From the NCBI RefSeq assembly GCF_029892105.1, contig NZ_JARZAJ010000031.1:16620-80619 (forward strand): a stretch of 64,000 nt of DNA, read 5' to 3'. Made by a program: the position numbers and the translations under genes. The notes under the pieces were generated by a model. That model was not told the origin of the DNA. It made no database searches and saw nothing but the letters and a program-made list of their open reading frames with translations. The stretch is from Kitasatospora sp. GP82 (GTDB lineage Bacteria; Actinomycetota; Actinomycetes; Streptomycetales; Streptomycetaceae). Shown here one piece after another: positions 38,048-46,727 of this stretch (the stretch's first letter is position 1; every line of letters begins with the position of its first letter).

Positions 38048-38459
38048 GCCCGGGATGGACCGGGGGGTGGTGGCGGACGGGCGGTGGGTGGCGGCGACGT
38101 CGTAGCTGTACACGTAGGGGCCAACGAGTGAGGCGGCCGGGGGATGCGGGACCGGAGCAGGGCGTCCTGTGCCAGTCTCGGCACCCGCCCGTCCGCCCCG
38201 CCTGCCCGCCCCGCCCCCGACCATCCCCACTCCGTCCGTACCGTTCCGCAGCGCTCTGTCCGTACCGCTCCCGCTCGACCTCCCCAGGCGCGCGCTCCGG
38301 CGTGCTCCCGCCGCTACGTGCCTACCGTCCGCCTCGGCCGCCCGCGTACCGGCCGGCCGACGGCGCTGTCCCGGCAGGTGCTCTCCCGGCAGGGCTCCGG
38401 TGGGCGGGTACACGGGCGACCGGTCCGCAGACCGCTTCCGGTCTGCGCAGAGCTTCCGG

Positions 38460-39281
38460 TCAGGTTCCGGCCAGCGGCAGGACGGCTGCGACCAGCAGGC
38501 CCTGCGCGGCGGCACGGTCGAGCGCCAGGCGGAGCAGGTCCTCCCGGGGCTGGCGGCCGATGGCACCGGCCGGAACCGCGTACATCGTCACCTCGTTCTG
38601 CCGGCCGGCCGCCTGTCGCCACGCGTCGGTGACCTGGAGCGGCTGGTGCGCCTGCCACCAGGCGGAGCTGCCGCCCGTGGCCGAGGGCTGCAGGATCGCG
38701 TGCAGCTTGCCCATCGCCATCAGCACCGACCAGCCGGGCAGCGGCGGCGCGGGGGCCTTGTCGACATTCTCGACCAACTGGAACTGGTGGTCGGTGAGCA
38801 GGGAGAGGAACTCGTCCTCGCCGGAGAGGCTGCCGGGCCGTCCCACCGGGCCGGTCGGCTCGACCACCAGGGCGGCGTGCGCGGTGTCCCCGCACAGCAC
38901 CAGCCCGCAGGTGATCCCGAGGACGGCAGGCTGCCCGGCAGCCGGTGCGGTGGGCCTCGCGGCCTCGGCGCCGGCCTGCTCCCGGGAGGCCGGGACGCTG
39001 CCCTGGGTCTGGCTGATGCTGCGGACGGCGCCGAGCAGCTGCTCCTCGGAGACCGGTACCACCTGGGAGGGGATGCAGCGGGCATGGGCGAAAGCGAGCA
39101 CTGCGGTCTCGTCGCCGACGAAGAGCACCGTGCTGGTGGCCTCGTGCGAGGAGTCGCCGGGCGTGCGGCATGAGGTGCAGTCGTAGGTGTCGGGTGCGTG
39201 GGCACCGGCGAGCAGGCGATCTGCCTCGTCGTCGCCGATCTCGGCTCGGACCTCGTCACTGACAGCGAGCATGCGCGGCAA
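38460..39281 (-). CDS. conserved hypothetical protein of streptomycetes
   Basis: This 273-aa cytoplasmic protein has no domain I can name. The start MPRMLAVSDEVRAEIGDDEA is well conserved as I remember the family. TTG 39281 is preferred because GAGGAG stands 5 bases before it; ATG 39272 is in frame. An early CTSCRTPG stretch with two Cys and a later ITCGLVLCGD stretch with two Cys could bind metal. It is divergent from the Rpf-like gene, with a perfect palindrome between them. Confidence 0.75.
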   Translation of the reverse strand: MPRMLAVSDEVRAEIGDDEADRLLAGAHAPDTYDCTSCRTPGDSSHEATSTVLFVGDETAVLAFAHARCIPSQVVPVSEEQLLGAVRSISQTQGSVPASREQAGAEAARPTAPAAGQPAVLGITCGLVLCGDTAHAALVVEPTGPVGRPGSLSGEDEFLSLLTDHQFQLVENVDKAPAPPLPGWSVLMAMGKLHAILQPSATGGSSAWWQAHQPLQVTDAWRQAAGRQNEVTMYAVPAGAIGRQPREDLLRLALDRAAAQGLLVAAVLPLAGT

Positions 39282-39301
39282 GGGGACTCCTCGGTTCGTC
39301 A

Positions 39302-39337
39302 GGTAATGGCGGTCGGGCGAGCCCGACCGCCATTACC
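39302..39337. repeat. perfect 36-bp palindrome between divergent genes
   Basis: Arms 39302-39318 and 39321-39337 match perfectly around GA. Because it is upstream of both flanking genes it cannot be an ordinary terminator for either; an operator or an attenuating leader hairpin for the minus-strand gene is more likely. Confidence 0.9.
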
Positions 39338-39348
39338 AACGGGCCGTT

Positions 39349-39362
39349 GTGTCTGGGGTCAC
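39349..39362. promoter_or_regulatory. candidate Crp binding site
   Basis: GTGTCTGGGGTCAC fits the streptomycete Crp pattern GTGN6GNCAC exactly. rpf genes in actinobacteria are known Crp targets, which makes the placement sensible, though it is ~500 bases from the start codon. Confidence 0.4.
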
Positions 39363-39856
39363 GGGTGAACGCGCCCGCGACGGGATTTGCCGCGAATCCG
39401 ACTGCGATGTGTGAACACCTGGTCGCAATATGTCGACCCTGTGCCCGAGCTCACAGGGTCCAAACTGTGATCCAGGCCATATCCGGACGATGTTTGATCA
39501 TGGAATGTCCTCCGAAGCGGGCATTTTGCGCTTCTTTGCATGATCTTTACCATCGGTAACACCGCTCTGAGCTGGGGGGACTTGAGGCTGTTTGGTGGCT
39601 GCCCTGGTTACTCGTAGTTTCTTAGCCGGTGCAACGAGCACTACCCGGGTTCACCCCCGGCGCACGGCCCGCGGTTCACACCGGTGGGGCGGTGCCCACC
39701 AGCGCGACGGCCGACAGGGCGGCGCGGCTGAGCGGAGGGTGGCCGGGGCGGCGCGGCACGTCCGACACGTGCACGGCCGCCTTGCGAACGCGGCGAGCGA
39801 ATCAGCCCCCAGGGCTTGGTTCCGCATGCCTGCCCGGGGCTGTCGAGAGGACTCTC

Positions 39857-40576
39857 ATGACTTTCCGTAACGAGACCACCGCTGCCACCACCGCCACCAA
39901 GCGCAACCGCGTCCGGGTGGCCGTCCTGGGCGGCGCTGTGGCCGTCCTCCCGGTGGCCGGCCTCGTCACGGCCACGACGGCCTCGGCCGCGTCCGTCGCC
40001 ACCTGGGACAAGGTCGCCCAGTGCGAGAGCACCGGCAACTGGAGCATCAACAGCGGCAACGGCTTCTACGGCGGCCTGCAGTTCACCTCCTCCACCTGGG
40101 CCGCCTACGGTGGCACCCAGTACGCCGCGCAGGCCGACCTCGCCACCAAGGCGCAGCAGATCGCCGTCGCCGAGAAGGTCCTCGCCTCCCAGGGCCCCGG
40201 CGCCTGGCCGGTCTGCTCGGTGAAGGCGGGTCTGACCAAGGGCGGCGCCGCCCAGGTCGACACCGGCAGCTCCGCCTCGGCCGCCGCCAAACCCTCGACC
40301 GAGAACAAGGTCGCGAAGGACGGCGCCGCGAAGAACAACGTCGCGCCGAAGCCGGTCGAGAAGAAGCAGGCCGAGCAGAAGCGTGCCGAGCACAAGGCTC
40401 CGCGGGCCCCGGCCAAGAGGAGCAACGGCGGCACCTACACCGTCAAGGCCGGCGACACCCTGAGCTCCATCGCCGCCTCCAAGGGCCTCGACTGGAAGAC
40501 CCTGTACGGCAACAACTCCGGTGTCGTCGGCGGCAACCCGAACCTGATCTTCCCGGGCCAGGTCCTCTCCGTCTGA
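39857..40576 (+). CDS. rpfA: secreted resuscitation-promoting-factor-like transglycosylase with LysM
   Basis: This 239-aa secreted cell-wall enzyme cleaves peptidoglycan during spore germination and growth. A signal peptide (basic start, hydrophobic 19-37, cleavage after ASA near 43-45) is followed by the Rpf domain 47-122 with catalytic Glu57 in QCESTGNWSIN and a likely disulfide Cys56-Cys120. A charged Lys/Ala-rich linker (145-190) leads to a LysM domain (193-238). ATG 39857 has GAGAGGA 5 bases upstream. A terminator follows at 40619. Confidence 0.92.
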   Translation: MTFRNETTAATTATKRNRVRVAVLGGAVAVLPVAGLVTATTASAASVATWDKVAQCESTGNWSINSGNGFYGGLQFTSSTWAAYGGTQYAAQADLATKAQQIAVAEKVLASQGPGAWPVCSVKAGLTKGGAAQVDTGSSASAAAKPSTENKVAKDGAAKNNVAPKPVEKKQAEQKRAEHKAPRAPAKRSNGGTYTVKAGDTLSSIAASKGLDWKTLYGNNSGVVGGNPNLIFPGQVLSV

Positions 40577-40618
40577 CCCACCGGGCCACCGCGCACCGCG
40601 TCGGCCGCCGCCGACTCC

Positions 40619-40661
40619 CACGGCCGTCCGTCCCCTCTCCCGCAGGGGGCGGTCGGCCGTG
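40619..40661. terminator. bidirectional hairpin between rpf and the MBL gene
   Basis: An 18-bp stem (40619-40636 with 40644-40661, two mismatches) with a 7-base loop lies between two convergent stop codons. Confidence 0.65.
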
Positions 40662-40697
40662 CGCCGTCCGCCGGTGCTCACGGAGCTCCGACGGCCG

Positions 40698-41501
40698 TCA
40701 GCCCCAACTGAGTTCACCTTTCGCGACCTTGGTGCCGAGCTCGGCGGCCAGCCTCAGGCCGGCGTCCGGGTAGTGCCGTTCCAGTGCGGCCCGGGCCGCC
40801 GCCGCGTCCTCGGCCTGGCCGATCTCGGTCTCGAAGACCCGAAGGTACTCACGGGTGTAGCGGATGGCCGAGGCGTCGGCCGGTGCGCCCGCCCTGCGGT
40901 GCCCGGCTGCGACGAAGGACGGCTCGAGCGCCTCCATCCCGTCCAACAGGTCGATCCAGGCGCCGCGTTGAGCCGGGGTGGGTGTGTCGGCGGTCCACAC
41001 GTGCAGTCCCTGGAACAGCAGGACGCCGCCGAGGACGGCCCGCCGCTGGCGTTCCCAGAGATAGTGGCGGTCCGGTAGGTGGAAGTCGGCGCCGCGCAGT
41101 TCCAGCCGATGGCCCTCCAGCACCACGGCGTCGCCGGGCAGCGGCTCGGGCAGCACGATCCGCGTAGGCAGCTCGGGTCCCAGTCGCGCCCAGCTCTCCA
41201 GCCTGGCCGGGTACGTCTCCTTGATGTGCTCCACGACCGCCGCCGCGGCGAGGAACCTGGCATGCGGGAACGCCTCTCGGACCGCCTCGGCGCCGAAGTA
41301 GAAGTCCGGGTCGCCGTGGCTGATGAAGACCTTGGTCAGCTGCTTCCCGCAGGCCCTGACCCGCTCCACCAGGCTGCGGCCGTCGGAGAGCGTGAGGCCG
41401 GCGTCCACCAGCAGCGCCTCACGCTGCCCCGTGACCAGGACCGCGGTCTTGTGGAGGGAGGTGTCGGGAAGGTCGATGATCTCGAAATCCAGGGTCTTCA
41501 T
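40698..41501 (-). CDS. metallo-beta-lactamase-fold hydrolase, altered metal motif
   Basis: This 267-aa MBL-fold protein has no signal peptide. The usual HxHxDH motif is here SHGDPDFYFG (residues 61-70), so the second His is Asp64 and the last His is Phe67; later AAGHRRAG keeps a His. Members with HGDPD are known, so this is a subfamily trait rather than decay. The substrate is unknown. ATG 41501 has GGAG 6 bases upstream. It is divergent from the AlkB gene. Confidence 0.85.
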   Translation of the reverse strand: MKTLDFEIIDLPDTSLHKTAVLVTGQREALLVDAGLTLSDGRSLVERVRACGKQLTKVFISHGDPDFYFGAEAVREAFPHARFLAAAAVVEHIKETYPARLESWARLGPELPTRIVLPEPLPGDAVVLEGHRLELRGADFHLPDRHYLWERQRRAVLGGVLLFQGLHVWTADTPTPAQRGAWIDLLDGMEALEPSFVAAGHRRAGAPADASAIRYTREYLRVFETEIGQAEDAAAARAALERHYPDAGLRLAAELGTKVAKGELSWG

Positions 41502-41648
41502 GCTGGCTCCAGGCTCCTCGTGCCGACTCCTCGGGCGGCGTACTCCCACCTCAGCCTTGGCACCGCCGCGCTGCACCCGCAACCGGCGGCGTGTGCGCCG
41601 AACGGCCGACCCGTCCGATCGAGCCGGACGGCTGCGAGGATGGGGTAC

Positions 41649-42401
41649 ATGGACGGTGAACGATTCCCCGCACCGGAGCCCCTGTTCCCACCCGAGCCGC
41701 TGTTCCCGCCGGAGGCACTGTTCCCGGCGGAGGCGCCGGTCCCGTCCGCGCCGCGTGAGCGCACCGAACCGGCGCCGGGCGCCGTCCACCTCCCCGGCTG
41801 GCTCGGCCCGGCGGAGCAGCGCGAACTGGTCGAAGCCTGCCGCGCCTGGGCGCGCCCACCCGCCGGGATGCGGTCCGTCCGGCTGCCCGGCGGCGGTGTC
41901 ATGTCGGTGCGGATGCTCAGCCTCGGCTGGCACTGGTACCCGTACGGCTACGCCCGCACCGTGGTGGACGGCGACGGCGCACCGGTCAAGCCCTTCCCGG
42001 CCCGACTCGGTGCACTGGCCGCACGCGCCCTCGCCGACGCGTACGGGGCGCGACCGGAGGAGATCGCGGGCGCGGCCGGGTACGACCCCGACATCGCGGT
42101 GGTGAACCACTACGCGCACGGCGCGAAGATGGGCCTGCACCGAGACCGGGACGAGCGGATCGACGCCCCGGTCGTCTCCCTCTCGCTCGGTGACAGCTGC
42201 GTCTTCCGCCTCGGAAACACCGAGACCCGCACCCGGCCGTGGACCGACCTGGAGCTGCGCAGCGGTGACCTGCTGGTCTTCGGCGGGCCGTCCAGGTTCG
42301 CGTACCACGGGGTCGTACGGACGCTGCCGGGCACCGCGGACCCGGCGCTCGGGCTGGTCGGGCGCCTGAACATCACCGTCAGGCAGTCGGGGCTCCGATG
42401 A
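41649..42401 (+). CDS. AlkB-family alpha-ketoglutarate-dependent dioxygenase
   Basis: This enzyme repairs alkylated bases in DNA or RNA by oxidative demethylation using Fe(II) and 2-oxoglutarate. The 250-aa protein has the iron-binding HRD motif in GLHRDRDE, a second His in FAYHGVVRTL, and the Arg pair GRLNITVR that holds 2-oxoglutarate. The first ~40 residues are a Pro/Glu-rich tail with an FPPE-like repeat. ATG 41649 is 8 bases after GAGGA; ATG 41640 is an in-frame alternative. Confidence 0.9.
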   Translation: MDGERFPAPEPLFPPEPLFPPEALFPAEAPVPSAPRERTEPAPGAVHLPGWLGPAEQRELVEACRAWARPPAGMRSVRLPGGGVMSVRMLSLGWHWYPYGYARTVVDGDGAPVKPFPARLGALAARALADAYGARPEEIAGAAGYDPDIAVVNHYAHGAKMGLHRDRDERIDAPVVSLSLGDSCVFRLGNTETRTRPWTDLELRSGDLLVFGGPSRFAYHGVVRTLPGTADPALGLVGRLNITVRQSGLR

Positions 42402-42599
42402 TCCGGCGGCCCGATGACCCGGCCGTGCGGTGGTGGCTGGACCGACCTGACACGCGGGACCGCGAACCTGACCGGGATACCTCCGTACGCCCGCCCCGGG
42501 CGGCGGGAATTCCGGCGGGCCGAGCAGACTTCTGGGTAGACGAAGACGGCCGCCTGGCGGACCATGCCCCGCGTGCCCGTCGAGAGAGGAAGCGCAGCC

Positions 42600-43466
42600 A
42601 TGGGAACACCCGTCGATCAGCTTGTCGACCTGCTCGATCTGGAACAGATCGAGCTCAACATCTTCCGTGGCCGGAGTCCCGAGGAGGAGCTCCAGCGCAC
42701 CTTCGGCGGCCAGGTCGCGGGGCAGGCGCTGGTCGCGGCGGGGCGGACGGTGGAGGGCCAGCGGCCGGTGCACTCGCTGCACGCCTACTTCCTGAGACCC
42801 GGCGTCCCCGGCGTGCCGATCGTCTACCAGGTCGACCGGATCAGGGACGGGCGTTCCTTCACCACCCGGCGCGTCCTGGGCATCCAGCAGGGCCACAGCA
42901 TCTTCGCGCTCACCGCCGACTTCCACCGGCCCGAGCATGGCGGTATCGAACACCAGGACGCGATGCCCGACGTCCCCGACCCCGAGGACCTGCCCAGCGC
43001 ACTGGAGGAGGTCGGTTCCAAGCTGGGAGAGCTGCCGCCCTTCATCAGCCGCCGCCAGCCCTTCGACATCAGATACGTCGACCGGCTGCGCTGGCGCACC
43101 GAAGAGCTGGCCGGGGTGGAGCCGCGCAGCGGCGTCTGGCTGCGCACCAACGGCGCGCTCCCCGACGACCCGCTGATCCACGTCTGCGCCCTCACCTACG
43201 CCAGCGACATGACGCTGCTGGACGCCGTCCGCGTCCCCGTCGAACCGCTCTGGGGCCCGCGGAACTTCGACATGGCCTCGCTCGACCACGCGATGTGGTT
43301 CCACCGCCCGTTCCGCGCCGACGACTGGCTGCTGTACCAGCAGGAGTCGCCGATCGCCCACGGTGCACGTGGCCTGGCGCGGGGCCAAATCTACGACAGG
43401 AACGGCCAGTTGGTCGTCTCTGTCATGCAGGAGGGGCTGTTCAGGCCGCTCGCCCGCCGTAGCTGA
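42600..43466 (+). CDS. tesB: acyl-CoA thioesterase II
   Basis: This cytoplasmic double hot-dog thioesterase (288 aa) hydrolyses medium and long acyl-CoA. Both hot-dog halves are visible: FGGQVAGQALVAAGRTVE in the first and ASLDHAMWFHRPFRADDW with the catalytic Asp in the second, ending ARGQIYDRNGQLVVSVMQEG. ATG 42600 follows GAGAGAGGAAG; an in-frame ATG at 42564 has no binding site. Confidence 0.94.
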   Translation: MGTPVDQLVDLLDLEQIELNIFRGRSPEEELQRTFGGQVAGQALVAAGRTVEGQRPVHSLHAYFLRPGVPGVPIVYQVDRIRDGRSFTTRRVLGIQQGHSIFALTADFHRPEHGGIEHQDAMPDVPDPEDLPSALEEVGSKLGELPPFISRRQPFDIRYVDRLRWRTEELAGVEPRSGVWLRTNGALPDDPLIHVCALTYASDMTLLDAVRVPVEPLWGPRNFDMASLDHAMWFHRPFRADDWLLYQQESPIAHGARGLARGQIYDRNGQLVVSVMQEGLFRPLARRS

Positions 43467-43548
43467 ACCACCGTCAACCTCCATAACCGGATCGTCTTCC
43501 GAGCCGGATCGCCTTCTGAACCGGATCGTCTCCCTGGAGGGAAGCGCC

Positions 43549-44328
43549 ATGACCGCAGCCGAGGAATGGAAGCACTGGACGGAGGCCCGTACCGCCTCGG
43601 TGAGCTCGCCACACGGCCAGCTCGCCCTCGTCGGCACGCACTGGCTGGAGCCCGAGCCCGCCGAAGTCCCCGGCCTGCCCGGCCTCTGGTGGGCCTCGGA
43701 GGGGCTCGTACGGGTGCGCGCCGAGGCCGGTGACGGTATCCGGATCAAGGGCGCTGGCCAGGCGCTGGGCGGTGAGGCGGCGCTGCGTCCCGACACCGCG
43801 AAGCAGGCGGACCTGGCGGAGCTCGGTGACCGGCTCCTGGCCCCGATCGAGCGCGAGGGCGAGCTGGCCCTGCGGGTCTTCGACCCGGCCTCGGCGGGCC
43901 GTACCGCGTTCGCCGGGATCACCGTCTACCCCTATGCGCCGGAGTGGGCCGTGGCGGCGGTCTTCACCCCCTTCGAGGGCGACCGTTCCGTCACCGTGCC
44001 CAACGCCGACGGGCGCGACCGCCCACTGGAGGTCGCCGGGCGGATCGCCTTCACCCTGGCCGGCGAGCCGCACACCCTCACCGTCGGCCGCGCGGGCAAG
44101 CAGCTGAGCGGCGTGATCAGCGACGCCACCAGCGGGCACGAGACGTACCGGTTCCGCTTCATCACCCTGCCCGAGCCCGACGAGGAAGGGCATACCGTGC
44201 TCGACCTCAACCGCGCCTACCTGCCGCCGTGCGCCTTCGCCGACCATTTCATCTGCCCGTTCCCGCCGCCGGGCAACCGGCTGACGATCGCGGTGGAGGC
44301 GGGGGAGAAGCAGGTCCTCGGCCGGTAA
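43549..44328 (+). CDS. DUF1684 protein
   Basis: This 259-aa protein is of the DUF1684 family, with the N-terminal WKHWTEARTASVSSPHGQLA stretch and the late LDLNRAYLPPCAFADHFIC FPPP-type signature of the family. There is no signal peptide. GGAGGGAAG lies just before the ATG. The upstream 60 bases carry three imperfect copies of CCGGATCGTCTTC. The biochemical role of the family is not known to me. Confidence 0.88.
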   Translation: MTAAEEWKHWTEARTASVSSPHGQLALVGTHWLEPEPAEVPGLPGLWWASEGLVRVRAEAGDGIRIKGAGQALGGEAALRPDTAKQADLAELGDRLLAPIEREGELALRVFDPASAGRTAFAGITVYPYAPEWAVAAVFTPFEGDRSVTVPNADGRDRPLEVAGRIAFTLAGEPHTLTVGRAGKQLSGVISDATSGHETYRFRFITLPEPDEEGHTVLDLNRAYLPPCAFADHFICPFPPPGNRLTIAVEAGEKQVLGR

Positions 44329-44337
44329 CCGAGCGCC

Positions 44338-44426
44338 CGGCCCCTGCCCTCCTCTCCTCCCTCTTCCCCTCCCCTCCCCTCAACTCCCCTCTCCTCAACT
44401 CCCCTCCCCTCCCCTCTCCTCAACTC
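44338..44426. repeat. polypyrimidine tract with CTCCCCTCTCCTCAACT repeats
   Basis: Almost ninety bases of the plus strand are C or T, broken mainly by three AA pairs that mark a ~20-base repeat. It lies between two same-strand genes. Confidence 0.85.
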
Positions 44427-44494
44427 ACGTGGTCCGGCTTCTGACCCGGGGGCGGTGAGCGCGGCGTCGGTGCCGTGACCGACCATGAGTCTCC

Positions 44495-45886
44495 GTGTCG
44501 ACCAATCCGCTTCCACCGCCCTCGTCCTCCTCGCCCTGCTCGCAGGACGCCCCCGCCGCCGCCCCGTCCGACAGCGGTACGTCTGCTGTCACCGGCACTC
44601 CTGCCGTCACCGGCTCGCCCGCCGTCGGCGACGGCGGGCGGTTGCGGCGGCTGGCTCGTGGAGCGTTCGCCGACATCAGTCCGCTGCGGGAGATCCCGGA
44701 CTACCGACGGGTCTGGTTCGGCCAGTCCGTCTCCTCCATCGGGCAGCAGATGACCGCTGTGGCCGTATCCGTGCAGGTCTACCAACTGACCGGCTCCAGC
44801 TTCGCGACCGGCCTGGTCGGCCTCTTCGCGCTGGTACCGCTGGTCGCCTTCGGCCTCTACGGCGGCGCCGTCGCCGACACCGTGGACCGGCGCCTGCTCG
44901 GCCTGATCGGCTCCGGAGGCCTCGCCGTCGTCTCCGCAGTCCTGGCGGCGCAGGCACTGCTCGGATCGCACACGGTCGCGGTGCTGTACGCGGCGGTGGC
45001 CCTCCAGGCCGCCTTCTTCGCGCTCAGCTCGCCGGCCCGCTCCTCGATGATCCCCCGTCTGGTGCCGAGCCGTCAGCTGCCCGCGGCCAACGCCCTGAAC
45101 ACCATCAGCATGAACCTCGGCTCGACCGTCGGCCCGATGCTCGGCGGTGTCCTGATCGGCGCGTACGGGGCTCAGTCCGCGTACCTCGTCGACACCTTCG
45201 CCTTCAGCGCCACGCTGTACGCGATGTGGCGACTGCCCTCGATGCGCCCCGGCGGCGACAGCGAGCGCAAGCGTCGCGCCTCGGTGCTGGACGGCCTGCG
45301 CTTCCTGCGCGAGCAGCCCAACCTGCGCACCAGCTTCGTCGCCGACCTCGCCGCCATGATCTTCGGCCTCCCGCGGGCGCTCTTCCCCGCCATCGTGGTC
45401 GGCTTCTACGCCGGCGGCCCCGGCACCGTCGGGCTGCTGGTGGCGGCACCCGCCGTGGGGGCTCTGCTCGGGGCGGCCTTCTCCGGCTGGGTAGGCCGGG
45501 TGAGGCGGCACGGCGCCGCCATCCTGGCCGCCGTCGCCGCCTGGGGCCTGGCGATCGCCGCCTTCGGGCTCGTCCGCGAACTGTGGCTGGGCTTGGCGCT
45601 GCTCGCGGCGGCCGGCTGCGCCGACACCATCAGCATGATCTTCCGCAACACGATGATGCAGGTTGTGGCCCCCGATGAGATGCGCGGCCGGCTCCAGGGC
45701 ATCTTCATCGTGGTCGTCGCAGGCGGCCCCCGCCTGGGCGACTTCGAGTCCGGCACCGTCGCCTCCCTCACCTCACCCGCCGTCTCGATCGTCACCGGCG
45801 GCCTCGCCTGCCTCGCCGCCGTCCTCCTCCTCGCCGCCCGCCGCCCCGCCTTCCTCCGCTACGACGCCCACCACCCCACACCCTGA
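44495..45886 (+). CDS. MFS_3 transporter (EntS-like branch)
   Basis: This 463-aa membrane protein has about 12 transmembrane helices. The segment YRRVWFGQSVSSIGQQMTAV and the later SPARSSMIPRLVPSRQLPAA are marks of the MFS_3 branch that includes the enterobactin exporter EntS. A ~55-residue Ser/Pro-rich tail precedes helix 1, so the true start may be later than GTG 44495; no strong binding site decides it. No iron box is seen upstream, so a siderophore role is not supported. Confidence 0.82.
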   Translation: MSTNPLPPPSSSSPCSQDAPAAAPSDSGTSAVTGTPAVTGSPAVGDGGRLRRLARGAFADISPLREIPDYRRVWFGQSVSSIGQQMTAVAVSVQVYQLTGSSFATGLVGLFALVPLVAFGLYGGAVADTVDRRLLGLIGSGGLAVVSAVLAAQALLGSHTVAVLYAAVALQAAFFALSSPARSSMIPRLVPSRQLPAANALNTISMNLGSTVGPMLGGVLIGAYGAQSAYLVDTFAFSATLYAMWRLPSMRPGGDSERKRRASVLDGLRFLREQPNLRTSFVADLAAMIFGLPRALFPAIVVGFYAGGPGTVGLLVAAPAVGALLGAAFSGWVGRVRRHGAAILAAVAAWGLAIAAFGLVRELWLGLALLAAAGCADTISMIFRNTMMQVVAPDEMRGRLQGIFIVVVAGGPRLGDFESGTVASLTSPAVSIVTGGLACLAAVLLLAARRPAFLRYDAHHPTP

Positions 45887-46049
45887 CCTGCACCGCCCCA
45901 CCCGGCCCCCACCACGCCACCACCGGATACCTGGCAGCGAGCACCCCTCATCGTGCTGTATTGTTTTCCACGTCGCCGGGACACCGGGGGCAAGGTCAAA
46001 AAGCCGAAGCTCAGGCGCCGCAAGGCTCTGAACGGAGGCCGCAGGACCA

Positions 46050-46124
<75 letters not shown>

Positions 46125-46154
46125 TTCGGACTGATGTCCAAAGTCGCAGATCAG

Positions 46155-46188
46155 AGGCCGTATCTTGTTTTCAAGATACGGCCTTTTT
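46155..46188 (+). terminator. tRNA-Pro terminator with U-tract
   Basis: A perfect 13-bp stem (46155-46167 with 46172-46184), TTTT loop and TTTT tail: a classic intrinsic terminator. Confidence 0.92.
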
Positions 46189-46608
46189 GCGTTCTCGGGG
46201 GCGGTTTCTGGGAGCGTGGGGCTGGGAGTGTTGGGAGTAAATGGGAGCGGTGTGCTCCCAGTCTGCTCCCAGAGGTCAACGCGGCGCCGAGTGTTGTCAC
46301 CCGATCCGGTCGAGTTCGCAAAGATCTTTTCCGTGGTGGCGGGGCGCGCCGTGTCCGTCGGGGGCGCGTGGGCTGGCATGCGCAACTGGTTGGGGCTGCT
46401 GACCTGCTGCTCCCAGGATTCTTTGACTGGGAGCAGCGTTACCTGTCAACGGTTTTGGACCCTCGAGGCTGGGAGTGCCATTGTCCGAGGGCCATTTGGC
46501 GGGCGGTCAAGGGCGAGAAGTCCGCTTCAGTGATGTTGGTCGGTGTGTCGGCGCTCGTAGTGCTTCAAAACGGCTTCACTGGGTGTGAGCTGCGGGTGTG
46601 TCGGGTGG
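46189..46608. other. island edge without intact gene; octamer cluster
   Basis: No supported gene. Nine copies of (C/T/A)TGGGAG(C/T) or its complement lie between 46208 and 46476, in both orientations. The placement beside an att-like tRNA suggests remains of integrase arm sites or the end of a lost integrase gene. Confidence 0.5.
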
Positions 46609-46727
46609 TCAGCTTGCTCGGTGGTACTCGTTGATGAGGCCGGCGACGGCTTGCCGGCGTTCGATCCGGGCTGTCGGGAGCGGAATGACGTTGGGGTCGT
46701 CGAGGGGTGCGAGCTGGTTGCGTGTAA
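46609..46727 (-). pseudogene. C-terminal remnant of an integrase-core transposase
   Basis: The minus strand reads RNQLAPLDDPNVIPLPTARI and on to LINEYHRAS-stop, matching the C-terminal end (RNQLPPGAHEQ ... VINEYRYAA) of the transposase in the adjacent IS. Everything upstream is cut off by that IS, so only about 39 codons remain. Confidence 0.7.

Larger units (their letters stand above)
39282..39856. promoter_or_regulatory. long divergent control region of the rpf-type gene
   Basis: This is 575 bases without a supported gene. It holds a 36-bp perfect palindrome (39302-39337), a Crp-type site (39349-39362), an AT-richer promoter-like part (about 39450-39560) and a GC-rich leader up to the rpf start. 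Other actinobacterial rpf leaders often carry a ydaO riboswitch; I looked for its conserved words and did not find them. Confidence 0.5.

Noticed and set aside
37415..38131. 238-codon plus-strand frame over the repeat protein
   Set aside because: Arg/Leu-rich shadow; the minus strand has the conserved-looking segment and the coherent peptide repeat.
39560..39856. ydaO/c-di-AMP riboswitch in the rpf leader
   Set aside because: Expected from other rpf genes, but the conserved GGGGTGAATC and CCGAACCCGTCAGCTAACC words are absent.
41502..43922. Long minus-strand extension of the MBL gene
   Set aside because: It runs antisense through alkB and tesB; ATG 41501 with GGAG is the real start.
44495..45886. 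MFS_3 transporter as a siderophore exporter
   Set aside because: Family resemblance to EntS only; no iron box upstream and it lies 11 kb from the des locus, which has its own exporter.
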